Positions 33,716 to 43,030 are shown, counted from the stretch's first letter. The stretch: DNA of 64,000 nucleotides from Bacillota bacterium (GCA_023395595.1 JAEWYO010000036.1:4319-68318), one strand, 5' to 3'. Numbers and translations: made by a program. Notes: a model not told the origin generated them from the sequence alone.

Positions 33716-35107
33716 TTACTCCGCCTTCTCCTCTTCCTTCTTGCGTCCGATGGAGAGCAGAAGGTTGAGCAGAATGCCCGCGATGGCGGCGCCCGCGATG
33801 CAGGGAACCTGAATGCCGAAGAACGGGATCATACCGCCGAACTTGTACTGTCCGCCGATGCCGATGATCATGATGACCGCGATCACGGCGATGTTGCGCG
33901 CGTCGAACATGTCGCACTTGCGATCGATCATGATCGCGATACCCTGCGCGGCGATTGCGCCGAAGAGGAAGATTTCGATACCGCCAATGACAGCCTGCGG
34001 GATCGAGTAGATGACGTTCACAACCGGCGAGAAGAACGAGAGAATCATCGCGATGATCGCAGCCGCGATCAGAACCGCCGTGGAGAACACTTTCGTGATC
34101 GCCATGGTGCTGATGTTTTCGCCGTAGTTCGTGCCTGCCGGTCCGCCGAACAAGCTGGCGAGGATGTCGCCCAAACCGTCGCCAAAGAGGTTGGAGCCAA
34201 GACGATCGCCGATGTCATACGTTTTGCCGGTGCCCTTTTTCTTGGCAAGGTCATTGACGTAGATATCCAGCTGGAAGACATGCGCCGTGGATTCCGGAAT
34301 GGTCGCGATAGCGATTGGCATAATCGCGGCGAGCGCAACCCAGTCCACTCTCGGCAGCGTGAAATGCGGAATTGCAATCACGCCCGAAATGATCTGCGTG
34401 CCTGCCATTGCGGCAGCGGGCAGTTCGCGGAACATGGATTCCTTGGTGATCAGCAGGACGATACCCGCCGTGATGCAGCCAACGATCGGGCCGAGCAGCA
34501 GCGGAATCTGTCCCAGGAAGCCCTTGAGATAGACGGAGAAGAGAATGGTTGCAACGAGGGTCACGAGAGACACAACCCAAACCCAATCGGTTCCGGCGAT
34601 TCCTGCCGCGCCCGCAACGGGAGCCGCATCGCCAAGGGCGTTTGCCGCCAGCGTGAGGCCGATGACCATCGCGATGGGGCCGGTGACCGTCGGGGGCAGA
34701 ACCTTTTCAATCGACTTGCGGCCAAAGCGGCTGACGATGATGCCGGCCACGATGGAGACAAGACCCGAAGCAATGATACCAAACTGCACACCGGAGATAG
34801 CGGAATCCGGCAGCACTTCGCCGAACGCCACGCCGCCCGTGAGACCGATGATGGCGGAGAGGTAGGAGAAGCTTGAACCATAGTAGAGCGGGATTTTGCG
34901 CTTTGTCACCAGAATGAAGCCGATGGTGGCAAAGCCGCTGGCGAAGATTGTCGTTGCCAGATGGAAACCGGTGAGCAATGCAACGAGGATCGTAGCCGGG
35001 AACATGACGATGATCTGCTGCAGGGCATAGAGGATCAGTTTCCAAAATGGCGGTGTTTCGTCCGGTAGGTACCCTATGGTCTTTGGTTCTTTGGGTTCCT
35101 TTGACAT
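33716..35107 (-). CDS. NCS2 family uracil/xanthine permease
   Basis: A 463-residue integral membrane protein with about 13 hydrophobic segments. NCS2 landmarks include QQIIVMFPATILVALLTG at the N-terminus, the YYGSSFSYLSAI segment in TM3, and GGPAGTNYGENISTMAITKV near 285-304, characteristic of uracil permeases (UraA/PyrP). It would import uracil, xanthine or a related ring compound by proton symport. It is transcribed in the same direction as the carbamoyltransferase cluster but separated by about 770 bp, so it probably has its own promoter. GGAGG precedes the ATG. Confidence 0.88.
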   Translation of the reverse strand: MSKEPKEPKTIGYLPDETPPFWKLILYALQQIIVMFPATILVALLTGFHLATTIFASGFATIGFILVTKRKIPLYYGSSFSYLSAIIGLTGGVAFGEVLPDSAISGVQFGIIASGLVSIVAGIIVSRFGRKSIEKVLPPTVTGPIAMVIGLTLAANALGDAAPVAGAAGIAGTDWVWVVSLVTLVATILFSVYLKGFLGQIPLLLGPIVGCITAGIVLLITKESMFRELPAAAMAGTQIISGVIAIPHFTLPRVDWVALAAIMPIAIATIPESTAHVFQLDIYVNDLAKKKGTGKTYDIGDRLGSNLFGDGLGDILASLFGGPAGTNYGENISTMAITKVFSTAVLIAAAIIAMILSFFSPVVNVIYSIPQAVIGGIEIFLFGAIAAQGIAIMIDRKCDMFDARNIAVIAVIMIIGIGGQYKFGGMIPFFGIQVPCIAGAAIAGILLNLLLSIGRKKEEEKAE

Positions 35108-35878
35108 GTGTGAATTACCTCCTACTCATTTTTTGTGTTGCCGGGTGTTCTATGGGTGATTCGTCTGCATGCGCGTGCCTCCGTCTGCCAGCCGATGCTG
35201 GTTTGCGCACCGGTTTGCCTCCGCTTCGTGCGGCGTTGCCATCCGGCAGCGTGTCGCATCAAGCGAGCGGCGAATCAAGGCGCAAATGGCTGCGTTCTCT
35301 CGTTCGGCTGTGTTCTGGTACGCGCGCAGCAACCGAATTCCGGTTGCGTTTGGGTCATTTGCATCATCTCCCGCTTGAGCGATCCCATTGCCTCGCAAGG
35401 AGATCGATGCCGCCTCTTTGTTCCGTTTTTCGTTTCGTCTTTCGCGGAACATCGTGCGATCGTTATGCTTCATGAAACGATTCGCAAGTTTTTCGGCACG
35501 AAAAACAGAAACTGCGCGATTGCGGTGAAACTTGCAATCGCAGGTAGTTCACGGTGTTTATCAAGGTGCGTTTGTGCTGTTGGGCCCTGATTTTTTTATA
35601 TGCGAACAATGAGCCGTTTGTTTCTTCTGGCTATATTATATGATACAGCAGTCCGAATCAAGAACTTTTTTACGCAAATCTGTATTCGATTGTTGTGCAA
35701 GTCGCCAAAAATGAGTGAATTCGTGTCAGGTTGGTTTCGATGTGTTGTGGTTGAGCCAGTCGGTAGATGATGTGAAAACAGAAACCGTTGTGTCGGGATT
35801 GGTTGATTGGTTTCGGCCTGCCGGGAGCATATGGATGCCCCCGGCGAAGCCTGTTACGTTGAAATATGCGTTATCTGA
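35108..35878. other. Long intergenic region upstream of the permease gene
   Basis: About 770 bp with no convincing gene. A minus-strand frame at 35150-35473 has no ribosome binding site or recognisable features. The part near 35620-35670 is AT-rich (TATATTATATGATA). A strong dyad lies at 35820-35845. A long untranslated leader of the permease mRNA is possible, but no known riboswitch consensus could be recognised. Confidence 0.5.
35820..35845 (-). terminator. Strong hairpin after the cyclase gene (possible terminator)
   Basis: GCCGGGAGCAT/ATGCCCCCGGC (35820-35830 and 35835-35845) forms an 11-bp stem with one wobble pair and a four-base loop, about 35 bp after the cyclase stop. There is no T-tract on the minus strand, so it may be a terminator needing Rho or an RNA-stabilising hairpin. 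Confidence 0.5.
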
Positions 35879-36679
35879 TTATACACCCTCGAAACCGTCG
35901 AATGCAACGACGCGAGAGATGCAGCTTTCGCCGTCTTTGAGCTTCCACGGGAAGATGCCGATCACGCAGCGTTTGTTGGAAAGTTGCTCGATCTCGCCGC
36001 CGAGGCACTCGGCATGGATCGCCTCATACGGCTGGCAGAAGAGCTCGATGTGCATCGCCTGATAGTGATCCGGCCACGGATAGACTTCTTCAAGCGTCTT
36101 CCCGTATTTCTTTTGGAAAATCGCGTCGCACTTCTTGGCTTCCATGGGTTCCCATTCGCGAATCTTCGTGTTCATCGGGTGATCCGCGCTGCCGCAGTCC
36201 ACACCGATCCAGCTGATCTTCTTGTCGCGCACCCACTGGATGAAGTCCAGCGACGGGCCGGGATGGCGGAGCATATAGCGCCGCTCATCGGCCTTTGGGC
36301 TGTCCCAACCGTAGATGTGGTAGCCGGTGTTGATAATCAGCACGTCGCCTTCCTTGACGGTTACGCGCTTTTCAATGTCCTGCGGGGTGTAGATGCCGAA
36401 ATCCTCCGCCTGATCGCTCAAATCGACCACCACGCCGGGACGGCAAAGGCGGGTCAACTCCAGAGAGGCGATGTCGCGTCCCGCAGTGTCAAAATGCAGC
36501 GGGCCGTCGAGATGGGTGCCGACGTGGTTGCTGTGCGTCAGCAGCTGTCCGTTTGCGCCGTTTGGCGTGAGACGCTTGAAAAACTTCATCGTCAGCGGCT
36601 CATACGTCGGCCATGCGGGCGTGTTGATGCCAATCGGAATCGTGAGGTCATACATCTTGATATCAGACCATTTGCTCAT
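35879..36679 (-). CDS. Cyclase family metal-dependent hydrolase (kynurenine formamidase-like)
   Basis: A 266-residue protein with the family metal-binding motif HVGTHLDGPLHF near 52-63 (HxGTHxDxPxH). A second group of candidate ligands, D and H, lies in GVDCGSADHP near 158-167. Members hydrolyse amide bonds in formylkynurenine, isatin or cyclic imides and ureides. Here it directly follows the AllG gene (67 bp), so ring opening of a cyclic ureide before carbamoyl transfer is a reasonable idea, though not proven. AGGAGG precedes the ATG. Confidence 0.85.
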   Translation of the reverse strand: MSKWSDIKMYDLTIPIGINTPAWPTYEPLTMKFFKRLTPNGANGQLLTHSNHVGTHLDGPLHFDTAGRDIASLELTRLCRPGVVVDLSDQAEDFGIYTPQDIEKRVTVKEGDVLIINTGYHIYGWDSPKADERRYMLRHPGPSLDFIQWVRDKKISWIGVDCGSADHPMNTKIREWEPMEAKKCDAIFQKKYGKTLEEVYPWPDHYQAMHIELFCQPYEAIHAECLGGEIEQLSNKRCVIGIFPWKLKDGESCISRVVAFDGFEGV

Positions 36680-36746
36680 TGTGTTTGCCTCCTAAACTTA
36701 TTTTCGTGTATCTGTTCTCGTTTTCACAAACGAAGTTGTGCGTTTG

Positions 36747-38171
36747 TTATGCCCAGGCTTCCGCGCAAGCCGCCAATGCCTGCTTGAAGCAGTCCTCCGG
36801 CGGATAGACAATGCCCGCACCTACCTGCCCCACGCCGGGGTTTTTGTGCGCAATGCCCGTGTTGATCACGGGGCGGATGCCGGTTTCAATGACTTTTCGG
36901 ATATCGACCCCCGTCGGGCTGCCGCGAAAATCCAGCGCGGGAATCTTATACGAGCGTCCCTCACCCACCGTGATTTCATACATGCGGGTGGAATAGTGAA
37001 TCGAATCGCTGACCTGCCCGCCGACGAACTGAACGATTGCCGGAGCCGCCGCCATGCAAAATCCGCCGATGCCCGCCGTCTCCGTGATGCAGCTGTCCCC
37101 CAGATCGCGCGCCGCGTCCGCCTCGCTGTAGCCGGGGAAATACAGCCCCTTGACCATCTCCGCCTCTGCCGAGAACCAGCGTTCTTTGCCAAGCCCCGCG
37201 ATGCGGATGCCGAAATCCGTGCCGTTGCGGCACATCGTCGCAACCACGGTGCAATACGGAATATCAAAGATCGGGTCGAGTGTGCATTTCATCGCTGGCA
37301 TGGAGATGTTCAGGAACGTGTGGTTGTTGCCGTTGATGAAGTTGAACGCCGCGACTTTTTGCGCCAGCGGGCGCTCGCAATTCATGATCGCGGGCACGAG
37401 TTCGCGCAGCAGAAGCGAGGTTCCCGCCTCGTTACGGTTGTGCGCCTCGTCCCCCATCTGAAGGAGCTTTGCGATGAGCACCTTCACATCGATTTCGCCC
37501 TTGATTGTCAGGGCGTCTTTCAGCACGGGATAGAGTTCCTGCTCCATCCAGTTCAGACGCGCGAGTACTTCATTGTCATATGCGCCAAAGCGCAGCACTT
37601 TGCCCAAGCCTTCGTTGATCGTGCAATACGCGCGGTTGCCGAAGGTTTTGTTCTCTAGAATCCAGACCGGCATACGATAGGTCACAACGCCCGCCATCGG
37701 GCCGACCGCATCGTGCATATGGCATGGATCAAACGTGATCTTCCCGCTTGCGGCGAGTGCTTCCGCCTCGGTTGCGTCCTTGGCGAGTCCTTCGTAGATC
37801 AGCCCGCCAAGCACCGCGCCGCGCTGCGGTCCGCTCATCCGCGCCCAAGTCACCGGCGGCCCCGCGTGGAGGATCGTGTGTTTCGTCATGCCGGGGATGA
37901 CTTCCCCCGCGATGCCTAAGCCTACAATCGTCGGCTGCGCGGTGAGGATGCGCTCCAGCGCCTCCTTGTTTGCCGCGTCAATCTTTGCCGCAAGCGCAGG
38001 CTGCTTGAGTTTGCGCAGGTTGGCTGCCGCCGCTTTGTCCCCGCCTGCGACGGGCTTCCAGTCCACATGCACCGCGTCTACCTTCTGGCTGACAAGATCG
38101 TCATAAAACGACTCGATGCCGAAGTTCACCACATGCAATTTTTGTTCAAACAACGCATTCAATTTCGACAT
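36747..38171 (-). CDS. allG: DUF1116 protein, AllG subunit of oxamate carbamoyltransferase
   Basis: A 474-residue protein of the YlbE/DUF1116 family. The start at 38171 follows the fdrA-like stop by one base and has AGGAGGG upstream; an in-frame extension to 38417 overlaps fdrA and is rejected. Family landmarks: GPPVTWARMSGPQRGAV, the FDPCHMHDAVGPMAG segment, EAGTSLLLRELVPA, and NINGNNHTF-like FINGNNHTFLN. In E. coli, AllF, AllG and AllH together convert oxalurate and phosphate to oxamate and carbamoyl phosphate. All three are consecutive here. Confidence 0.88.
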   Translation of the reverse strand: MSKLNALFEQKLHVVNFGIESFYDDLVSQKVDAVHVDWKPVAGGDKAAAANLRKLKQPALAAKIDAANKEALERILTAQPTIVGLGIAGEVIPGMTKHTILHAGPPVTWARMSGPQRGAVLGGLIYEGLAKDATEAEALAASGKITFDPCHMHDAVGPMAGVVTYRMPVWILENKTFGNRAYCTINEGLGKVLRFGAYDNEVLARLNWMEQELYPVLKDALTIKGEIDVKVLIAKLLQMGDEAHNRNEAGTSLLLRELVPAIMNCERPLAQKVAAFNFINGNNHTFLNISMPAMKCTLDPIFDIPYCTVVATMCRNGTDFGIRIAGLGKERWFSAEAEMVKGLYFPGYSEADAARDLGDSCITETAGIGGFCMAAAPAIVQFVGGQVSDSIHYSTRMYEITVGEGRSYKIPALDFRGSPTGVDIRKVIETGIRPVINTGIAHKNPGVGQVGAGIVYPPEDCFKQALAACAEAWA

Positions 38172-38172
38172 G

Positions 38173-39744
38173 TTATCCCTCCTGACGCAGGTTCGCGAGG
38201 ATGCGGGAGACAAAGCGCGTTGCCTGCGCGTTGCTCGGCAGCACGACAGCGCCCGCGTCGGCAAGCTGCTGTTGGGTGCGGCTGAGGCTCTGCGGGTCGC
38301 CTTCCGTTCCGCAGACCGCGCAGACGCAGCAAAGGGATCTGCCCGCGCGCGCCGCTTCGTCCTTTGCCGTCCGAATTGCGGCGGCGAGGTCTTCCGCCGG
38401 GTTGGGATGCGAACCAAAGCCGATCACGCAGTCGGTCATGATCACGGCGCAGGACGGGTCTTTCGCGTCCGTGATCACGCGCTCGGCGCGCAGGCTCGGG
38501 TCGATCATCGGGTGCGGACGGCCGACGGTAAACGCATCGTCCCCAAAGTCGAGGAAGGTGTGTTCGCGGCTTAGCCCGCCCTTCGGGTCTTCCAGTGCGT
38601 CCGCCGGATTGAGCGGAATGTTGCTATAGATGTGCCCGAGATTCGCAATCATGAGCTTCATCGCCTCGTCGCAGAGCGTGCCGCCGGTATAAAACCCGCG
38701 CACATAGCGCTGTCCTTTGACAAACTCGGATGCGATCCGCTTTGCCATCGCTTCCGCCTTTGCTTCGCCCATCGTGAATCCCGCATAGTCCACCGGCGTT
38801 TCGCCGCGGCTGAGCGCAACGGCTTTGTGCGCCGCGTCCTCCAGCGAGACAGCGGCAACCAGCCCAAAGGATTCAATCTCGCCTCGGTCTCCGCCGATGA
38901 AGCAGACCACCGTGGGTTTGCCCGTCTTGGCGGCAAGCGCAAGCATTTCACTCGCGATCTCTTTTGCCGGAGGCTTGCTGATGAGTGTGATGACCTTTGT
39001 CTTCGGGTCGTTTTTCAGCGCGTCCAGCCCCAGCTTCATCATCAGCCCGCCGATGTCCTTCTTGAGGTCGCGTCCGCCGGTACCAATCACCTGGCTCACG
39101 CCGGAACCCAGCTGGTCGATGATGCTCGAAACCTCCTGCGTGCCCGTGCCGCTGGCAGCGACGATGCCGATATCCCCGCTTCTCACCACGTTTGCAAACG
39201 CGAGCGGCACATGGTTGATGATTGCGGTACCGCAGTCCGGCCCCATCATCAAAAGCTCGTGTTCATAGGCGTAGGTCTTGAGCGCTTTTTCTTCTTCGAT
39301 GGTCACGTTGTCCGAAAACAACATGACGTTGATGCCGTTGTCGAGGCAGCTCTGTGCAACGTCCGCGGCATGCCTGCCGGGCACGGAGATGACCGCCATG
39401 TTCAGGTCGGGATCGATCTTGATTGCGCCATCCAGCGTCGGCGGCGCATAGGCAGCGGCTTTACTCTCCGCTTTTTTGTTCAGCAGTTCTTCCGTCTTGT
39501 TCAGCACAGCGGAAAACGCGCTTTCGCTTTCGCAAGAGACAGCGACGAAAAAATCGTTTGTGGAGACATTTGCGTCCAGTTCCGGCGTGGCAACACCGAT
39601 GTTGTGCGCAATCTCCTTATTCAGATCCGACCCCATGCCAACCAGCGCCTCGTGTACGCCTTCAAGCTTTTTGAGCTCTTTTGAGATCAGCATCAGGGTA
39701 ACGGAGTCATAGTATGCGTTTTTTTTGATTTGTAATTGTATCAT
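38173..39744 (-). CDS. allF: FdrA family protein, AllF subunit of oxamate carbamoyltransferase
   Basis: A 523-residue protein related to succinyl-CoA synthetase alpha/ATP-citrate lyase folds. Recognisable are an N-terminal small domain, MMGPDCGTAIINHVPLAFAN near 167-186, GIVAASGTGTQEV near 194-206, GTGGRDL near 223-229, and a second Rossmann-like half (KPTVVCFIGGDRGE). FdrA is the AllF subunit of the oxamate/oxalurate carbamoyltransferase. GGAAGGAG precedes the ATG. It lies between the AllH and AllG genes with spacings of 16 bp and 1 bp. Confidence 0.9.
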   Translation of the reverse strand: MIQLQIKKNAYYDSVTLMLISKELKKLEGVHEALVGMGSDLNKEIAHNIGVATPELDANVSTNDFFVAVSCESESAFSAVLNKTEELLNKKAESKAAAYAPPTLDGAIKIDPDLNMAVISVPGRHAADVAQSCLDNGINVMLFSDNVTIEEEKALKTYAYEHELLMMGPDCGTAIINHVPLAFANVVRSGDIGIVAASGTGTQEVSSIIDQLGSGVSQVIGTGGRDLKKDIGGLMMKLGLDALKNDPKTKVITLISKPPAKEIASEMLALAAKTGKPTVVCFIGGDRGEIESFGLVAAVSLEDAAHKAVALSRGETPVDYAGFTMGEAKAEAMAKRIASEFVKGQRYVRGFYTGGTLCDEAMKLMIANLGHIYSNIPLNPADALEDPKGGLSREHTFLDFGDDAFTVGRPHPMIDPSLRAERVITDAKDPSCAVIMTDCVIGFGSHPNPAEDLAAAIRTAKDEAARAGRSLCCVCAVCGTEGDPQSLSRTQQQLADAGAVVLPSNAQATRFVSRILANLRQEG

Positions 39745-39760
39745 GATACACTCCTTCCGA

Positions 39761-40702
39761 TCAGACCGTGCATCTCGGAATCAACGTTGTTCGTTTGAAG
39801 TTCCAGCATGATCCTGTATGATCCTCTGCATTATGCTGCCGCAGCGCGAACACCACCCCCGTGAGCATGTCCGCGCCGGACGTGGAGCCAATGTCGCGCA
39901 CGCGCCGGATTGCCCCGCGCGTTTTTGCGTCATCCCCTGTCGAAAAAGATGCGTCCAATAGATCCCATAGCGCGCTGTTCGCCAGCGCCTGCCCGCTCTG
40001 GAGCAAAAATGTTCCGCTGATGCGGTTGGTCTTCTCCGCTGCCGCCCGCGCCATCGCGTCGATTTTCGCCTGTGTTCCCGGTTCGTTCGCCGCACGAAGC
40101 AGCAGATGCAGGGTGAGGAAATACCCGCTGAGTAAATCGTCCGACGATGGAGTCAGCCCCATGCCGCAGCCCGCGCAGTCCCCCGCCGCCTCGGCGGCTT
40201 TGTCCCATTCTCCCGCCGAAACCATCATGAAAAAGCGGCTCAGTCTCGGCGCAAGAAAGCGCGTATAGGTGTTTTCCCCGCCGCCCGTGACGAGCGGGGC
40301 AAGGCTATTTTCCGCGTCCGCATCAACAAGAGATTCCGTGATGGATTCTGCAAGTACATCTTTTGCCGCAGACACGTTGTGCAAAAGAATGGAATCCACA
40401 CTCAGGTCAACCGGCTTTGCACAGCAGAGATCAATTGTTACCCCAGCAGCGGGAATACGAAAACCCCCGTCCTGCAAATACGCCGCCATGCCCGCGCGGA
40501 CACCCGTTTGGGCAAACGGGGCGTTCGTCCGCACGAGCACGGCATATGGCGTTAGGGCCTTGTGTTCCGCAATCAGCCCGATCAGCCCATCGTGTCCCAG
40601 TTCCAGATTCACCGCGTGGTCAAACACGGAATGTACCGTGCCGACAAGCGGTTTTTCTTTTGAGAGGGACAGCAGACGCTGACAAGCGGCAATTGCGTGC
40701 AT
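39761..40702 (-). CDS. allH: DUF2877 protein, AllH subunit of oxamate carbamoyltransferase
   Basis: A 313-residue protein with the DUF2877 signature GCGMGLTPSSDDLLSGY near 180-196 and the C-terminal GSTSGADMLTGV segment near 275-286. It is the YlbF/AllH subunit of the carbamoyltransferase. It starts 4 bp after the DUF35 gene and precedes fdrA by 16 bp, so the AllH-AllF-AllG order is an obvious operon. Confidence 0.85.
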   Translation of the reverse strand: MHAIAACQRLLSLSKEKPLVGTVHSVFDHAVNLELGHDGLIGLIAEHKALTPYAVLVRTNAPFAQTGVRAGMAAYLQDGGFRIPAAGVTIDLCCAKPVDLSVDSILLHNVSAAKDVLAESITESLVDADAENSLAPLVTGGGENTYTRFLAPRLSRFFMMVSAGEWDKAAEAAGDCAGCGMGLTPSSDDLLSGYFLTLHLLLRAANEPGTQAKIDAMARAAAEKTNRISGTFLLQSGQALANSALWDLLDASFSTGDDAKTRGAIRRVRDIGSTSGADMLTGVVFALRQHNAEDHTGSCWNFKRTTLIPRCTV

Positions 40703-40706
40703 TGCG

Positions 40707-41075
40707 TTACTCCGGCTTTACAAACACGAAGCCGGTTTCTTCGCAGTCGATGCTTTCCTTATATAGGATACGGCGCGTGCGCACCACGCCGACGGTCGCG
40801 AGCAGCTCCATGCCGCTCTCGATTCCGTCGTCAAAGCCGATTTGTCCCGTTGCGCGCACACCGTTTTCAAACTCGACCACGCCGAAATGGAGCCACGGCT
40901 GCATATAGCCTTCGGGCAGGTTGTAGACCCGCGTCCATGTCAGCAGTTTGCATTTGCCGCCGAGCGGTTCTTCGGTGAACTCGCGGCCGTCGCAGTCCGG
41001 ATTCTGGCACACGACGTAGCGGGGATGGTGCAGTTTTCCGCATTTGGTGCATTTGTAGGCGTACATCTGTTCCAT
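40707..41075 (-). CDS. Zn-ribbon OB-fold (DUF35) protein
   Basis: A 122-residue protein with an N-terminal zinc ribbon (C9, C12, then C23 and C28 in CQNPDC) and a C-terminal OB fold (YNLPEGYMQPWLHFGVVEF, GQIGFDDG). DUF35 proteins act as partners of thiolase-like enzymes, where they position acyl-CoA and bridge subunits. It lies 14 bp after the thiolase-like gene, the usual arrangement. GGAGGG precedes the ATG. Confidence 0.88.
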   Translation of the reverse strand: MEQMYAYKCTKCGKLHHPRYVVCQNPDCDGREFTEEPLGGKCKLLTWTRVYNLPEGYMQPWLHFGVVEFENGVRATGQIGFDDGIESGMELLATVGVVRTRRILYKESIDCEETGFVFVKPE

Positions 41076-41089
41076 AATGATTCCCTCCT

Positions 41090-42286
41090 CTACTTCGTGG
41101 TCACAATCGTTGCCACGACGTTGTTGCCAAAGCCGCCGAAGTTCACGGCAAGCCCGGTCTTCGCGCCCTCGACCTGCCGCCCTTCCGCTTCCCCGCGGAG
41201 CTGACGCACGAGCTCGATGATCTGCGAAACACCGGTTGCGCCCAGCGGATGGCCTTTTGCCTTCAACCCGCCGGAGGTGTTGATCGGCAGTTTGCCGCCG
41301 ATCTTCGTGTCCCCGTTGCGCGCGGCAATGTGCCCCTGTCCGCGCGGGAAGAGGCCGGTTTCCTCGCTCTCCTCGATTTCGAGGATCTGGAATGCGTCGT
41401 GCAGTTCGGCTACGTCGATGTCTTCGGGCTTCATGCCCGCCATCTTGTAGGCCTTCTCGGCGCTGAGGCGAACGGCCAATAGGTCACTCGGATTTTCGCG
41501 GTTTGCAACCACGTGGGTGTCCGTTGCGGAGGCGATACCCGCAATCCGTACAAACGGTTTGCTGCCAAAGCCCAGCGCGTCCTGTTTGTCTTTTGCGACC
41601 AGCAGCACGGCAGCCGCGCCATCCGAAACGGGGCACATATCAAACTGCCGCAGCGGGTCGGCGACGATTGGATTTGTCGCGTTGATGTATGCGGGGTTTG
41701 TGATGCGCTCCAGCACCACCGGGCGCTGAATGTGCGCCACGGGGTTGTGGCAGGCGTTGTCGTGGTTCTTGACCGAGACGATGGAAAGATCTTTGCTCTC
41801 CACGCCGAAGCGATCCATGCAAAGCCGCGTAAACATACCCGCAAACGACGGCAGCGTAAGGCCATATTTGTATTCTGCCGTGGGATGCAGCATGGTCGCG
41901 ACAAAGTCGGTGCCTTCCCAGCCGGAGACCTCGCGCATTGCCTCGCCACCGATGACCAGAACGCAGTCGCACATGCCGGAGGCGATTGCCATCACGCCGA
42001 GTTTTACGGCGGAGGCGCCCGAAGCCGGCCCGTTTTCGATGGTCTCCGCCATCGCCGGACGGATATTGAGCGTGTCTACCACCGCGCTGGCGGCGCCCGA
42101 GACGCGGTTGACCATGCCCGCGCCCATGGAGGCGACAAACACCTGATCGATCACGTTCCTGCGCCCGGTCTTTGCGCCCGCGTCGTCCATGGCAAGCAGC
42201 GCCGCTTCACAGAGCATATCCAGAAACGAGCCGTTTGTTTTTCCGAATTTGGTATGGCCAACGCCAACGATTCCTACCTGTCTCAT
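41090..42286 (-). CDS. Thiolase superfamily protein (SCPx/archaeal type) lacking the nucleophilic cysteine
   Basis: A 398-residue protein; start at 42286 (MRQVGIVGVGHTKFGK) with AAGAAGG upstream, preferred over 42325. It follows the archaeal/SCP2-type thiolase layout, with the C-terminal GGLKAKGHPLGATG motif and ELHDAF segment. Where active thiolases have the nucleophile in (A)CASG, this protein reads NGPASG, with Pro87 in place of Cys. The catalytic histidine region is intact. It may therefore catalyse a non-thiolase CoA reaction or only a retro-Claisen/decarboxylase-like step. Paired with DUF35 next door. Confidence 0.85.
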   Translation of the reverse strand: MRQVGIVGVGHTKFGKTNGSFLDMLCEAALLAMDDAGAKTGRRNVIDQVFVASMGAGMVNRVSGAASAVVDTLNIRPAMAETIENGPASGASAVKLGVMAIASGMCDCVLVIGGEAMREVSGWEGTDFVATMLHPTAEYKYGLTLPSFAGMFTRLCMDRFGVESKDLSIVSVKNHDNACHNPVAHIQRPVVLERITNPAYINATNPIVADPLRQFDMCPVSDGAAAVLLVAKDKQDALGFGSKPFVRIAGIASATDTHVVANRENPSDLLAVRLSAEKAYKMAGMKPEDIDVAELHDAFQILEIEESEETGLFPRGQGHIAARNGDTKIGGKLPINTSGGLKAKGHPLGATGVSQIIELVRQLRGEAEGRQVEGAKTGLAVNFGGFGNNVVATIVTTK

Positions 42287-42358
42287 TGCCTTCTTCCTTT
42301 CTTCCTTCACGCAGCGCGGGCGCACTTCTTCCGCGCCCTGCGCAAACCTGCCGAAGCG

Positions 42359-43030
42359 TCAGACGCTGATCTTGGCGGGCATGTGCACCACTTTGTTTGC
42401 TTCAATGACATCTTCAAACGCCGGACGGATGCCGACATTCTTGTTCGCCTTGTGTTTTTCCCAGAGTGCGCGCGTGAGCACAAACGTCGGCACGCCGCCG
42501 AGTTCGTGCGGGCTTTGCGGACGGGATTCAAGCTCATATTCGATCATCCAGCGCTTAAAGCCGTTCGGGCTTTCCGCAACGATCCAAACTTCGTCTTGAT
42601 TCATAAAGTCGAAGTGATATTCCATCTTGGCGGCAAAGAGCTGTGCGCCAACGCGCGCGCCGCGCTTGAGGGTCATGGTGTGATAGCTCATGCCGATCTT
42701 TTCGTTGACCATGCGGCCGTTGACGATGCCGGCGATTTCGCCATCGATTGCGCCGATGAGCAGATATTCATCCTGCACGCGATAGCGCAGCATACCAAGC
42801 AGCTCTGCCACGATGCGCGCGGAGACGATGTCGTAGAAATCCTTCTGGTGGTCGAGCAGCACCTTGATGCCGTCGATGACCATCTCGGTCTCTTCCCGCG
42901 TCGCGGTGCGTACCAGCATATCTTCGCCCGTGGTCAGCGGAATCACCTTCGCCTCGTAGGGTTTGAGCCCGATTGTCGGCGGACGCAGTTTGGCTTCCAT
43001 TTCGTCAACGAGAATATCATACTTACCCAT
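42359..43030 (-). CDS. Putative GNAT-like acyltransferase, first gene of the carbamoyltransferase cluster
   Basis: A 223-residue protein; ATG at 43030 has GGAGG upstream, and the short extension to 43048 is not needed. A central region (EYLLIGAIDGEIAGIVNGRMV, then a strand and a MTLKRGARVGAQLFAAKMEYHF helix) follows the beta-alpha pattern of GNAT acetyltransferases, where the basic GxRVGxQ-like loop could bind acyl-CoA. No exact family is recognised. It is 72 bp upstream of the thiolase-like gene and likely starts the operon. Confidence 0.55.
   Translation of the reverse strand: MGKYDILVDEMEAKLRPPTIGLKPYEAKVIPLTTGEDMLVRTATREETEMVIDGIKVLLDHQKDFYDIVSARIVAELLGMLRYRVQDEYLLIGAIDGEIAGIVNGRMVNEKIGMSYHTMTLKRGARVGAQLFAAKMEYHFDFMNQDEVWIVAESPNGFKRWMIEYELESRPQSPHELGGVPTFVLTRALWEKHKANKNVGIRPAFEDVIEANKVVHMPAKISV

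Noticed and set aside
35150..35473. Minus-strand frame of 107 codons upstream of the permease
   Set aside because: No ribosome binding site, no recognisable features, composition like non-coding sequence.
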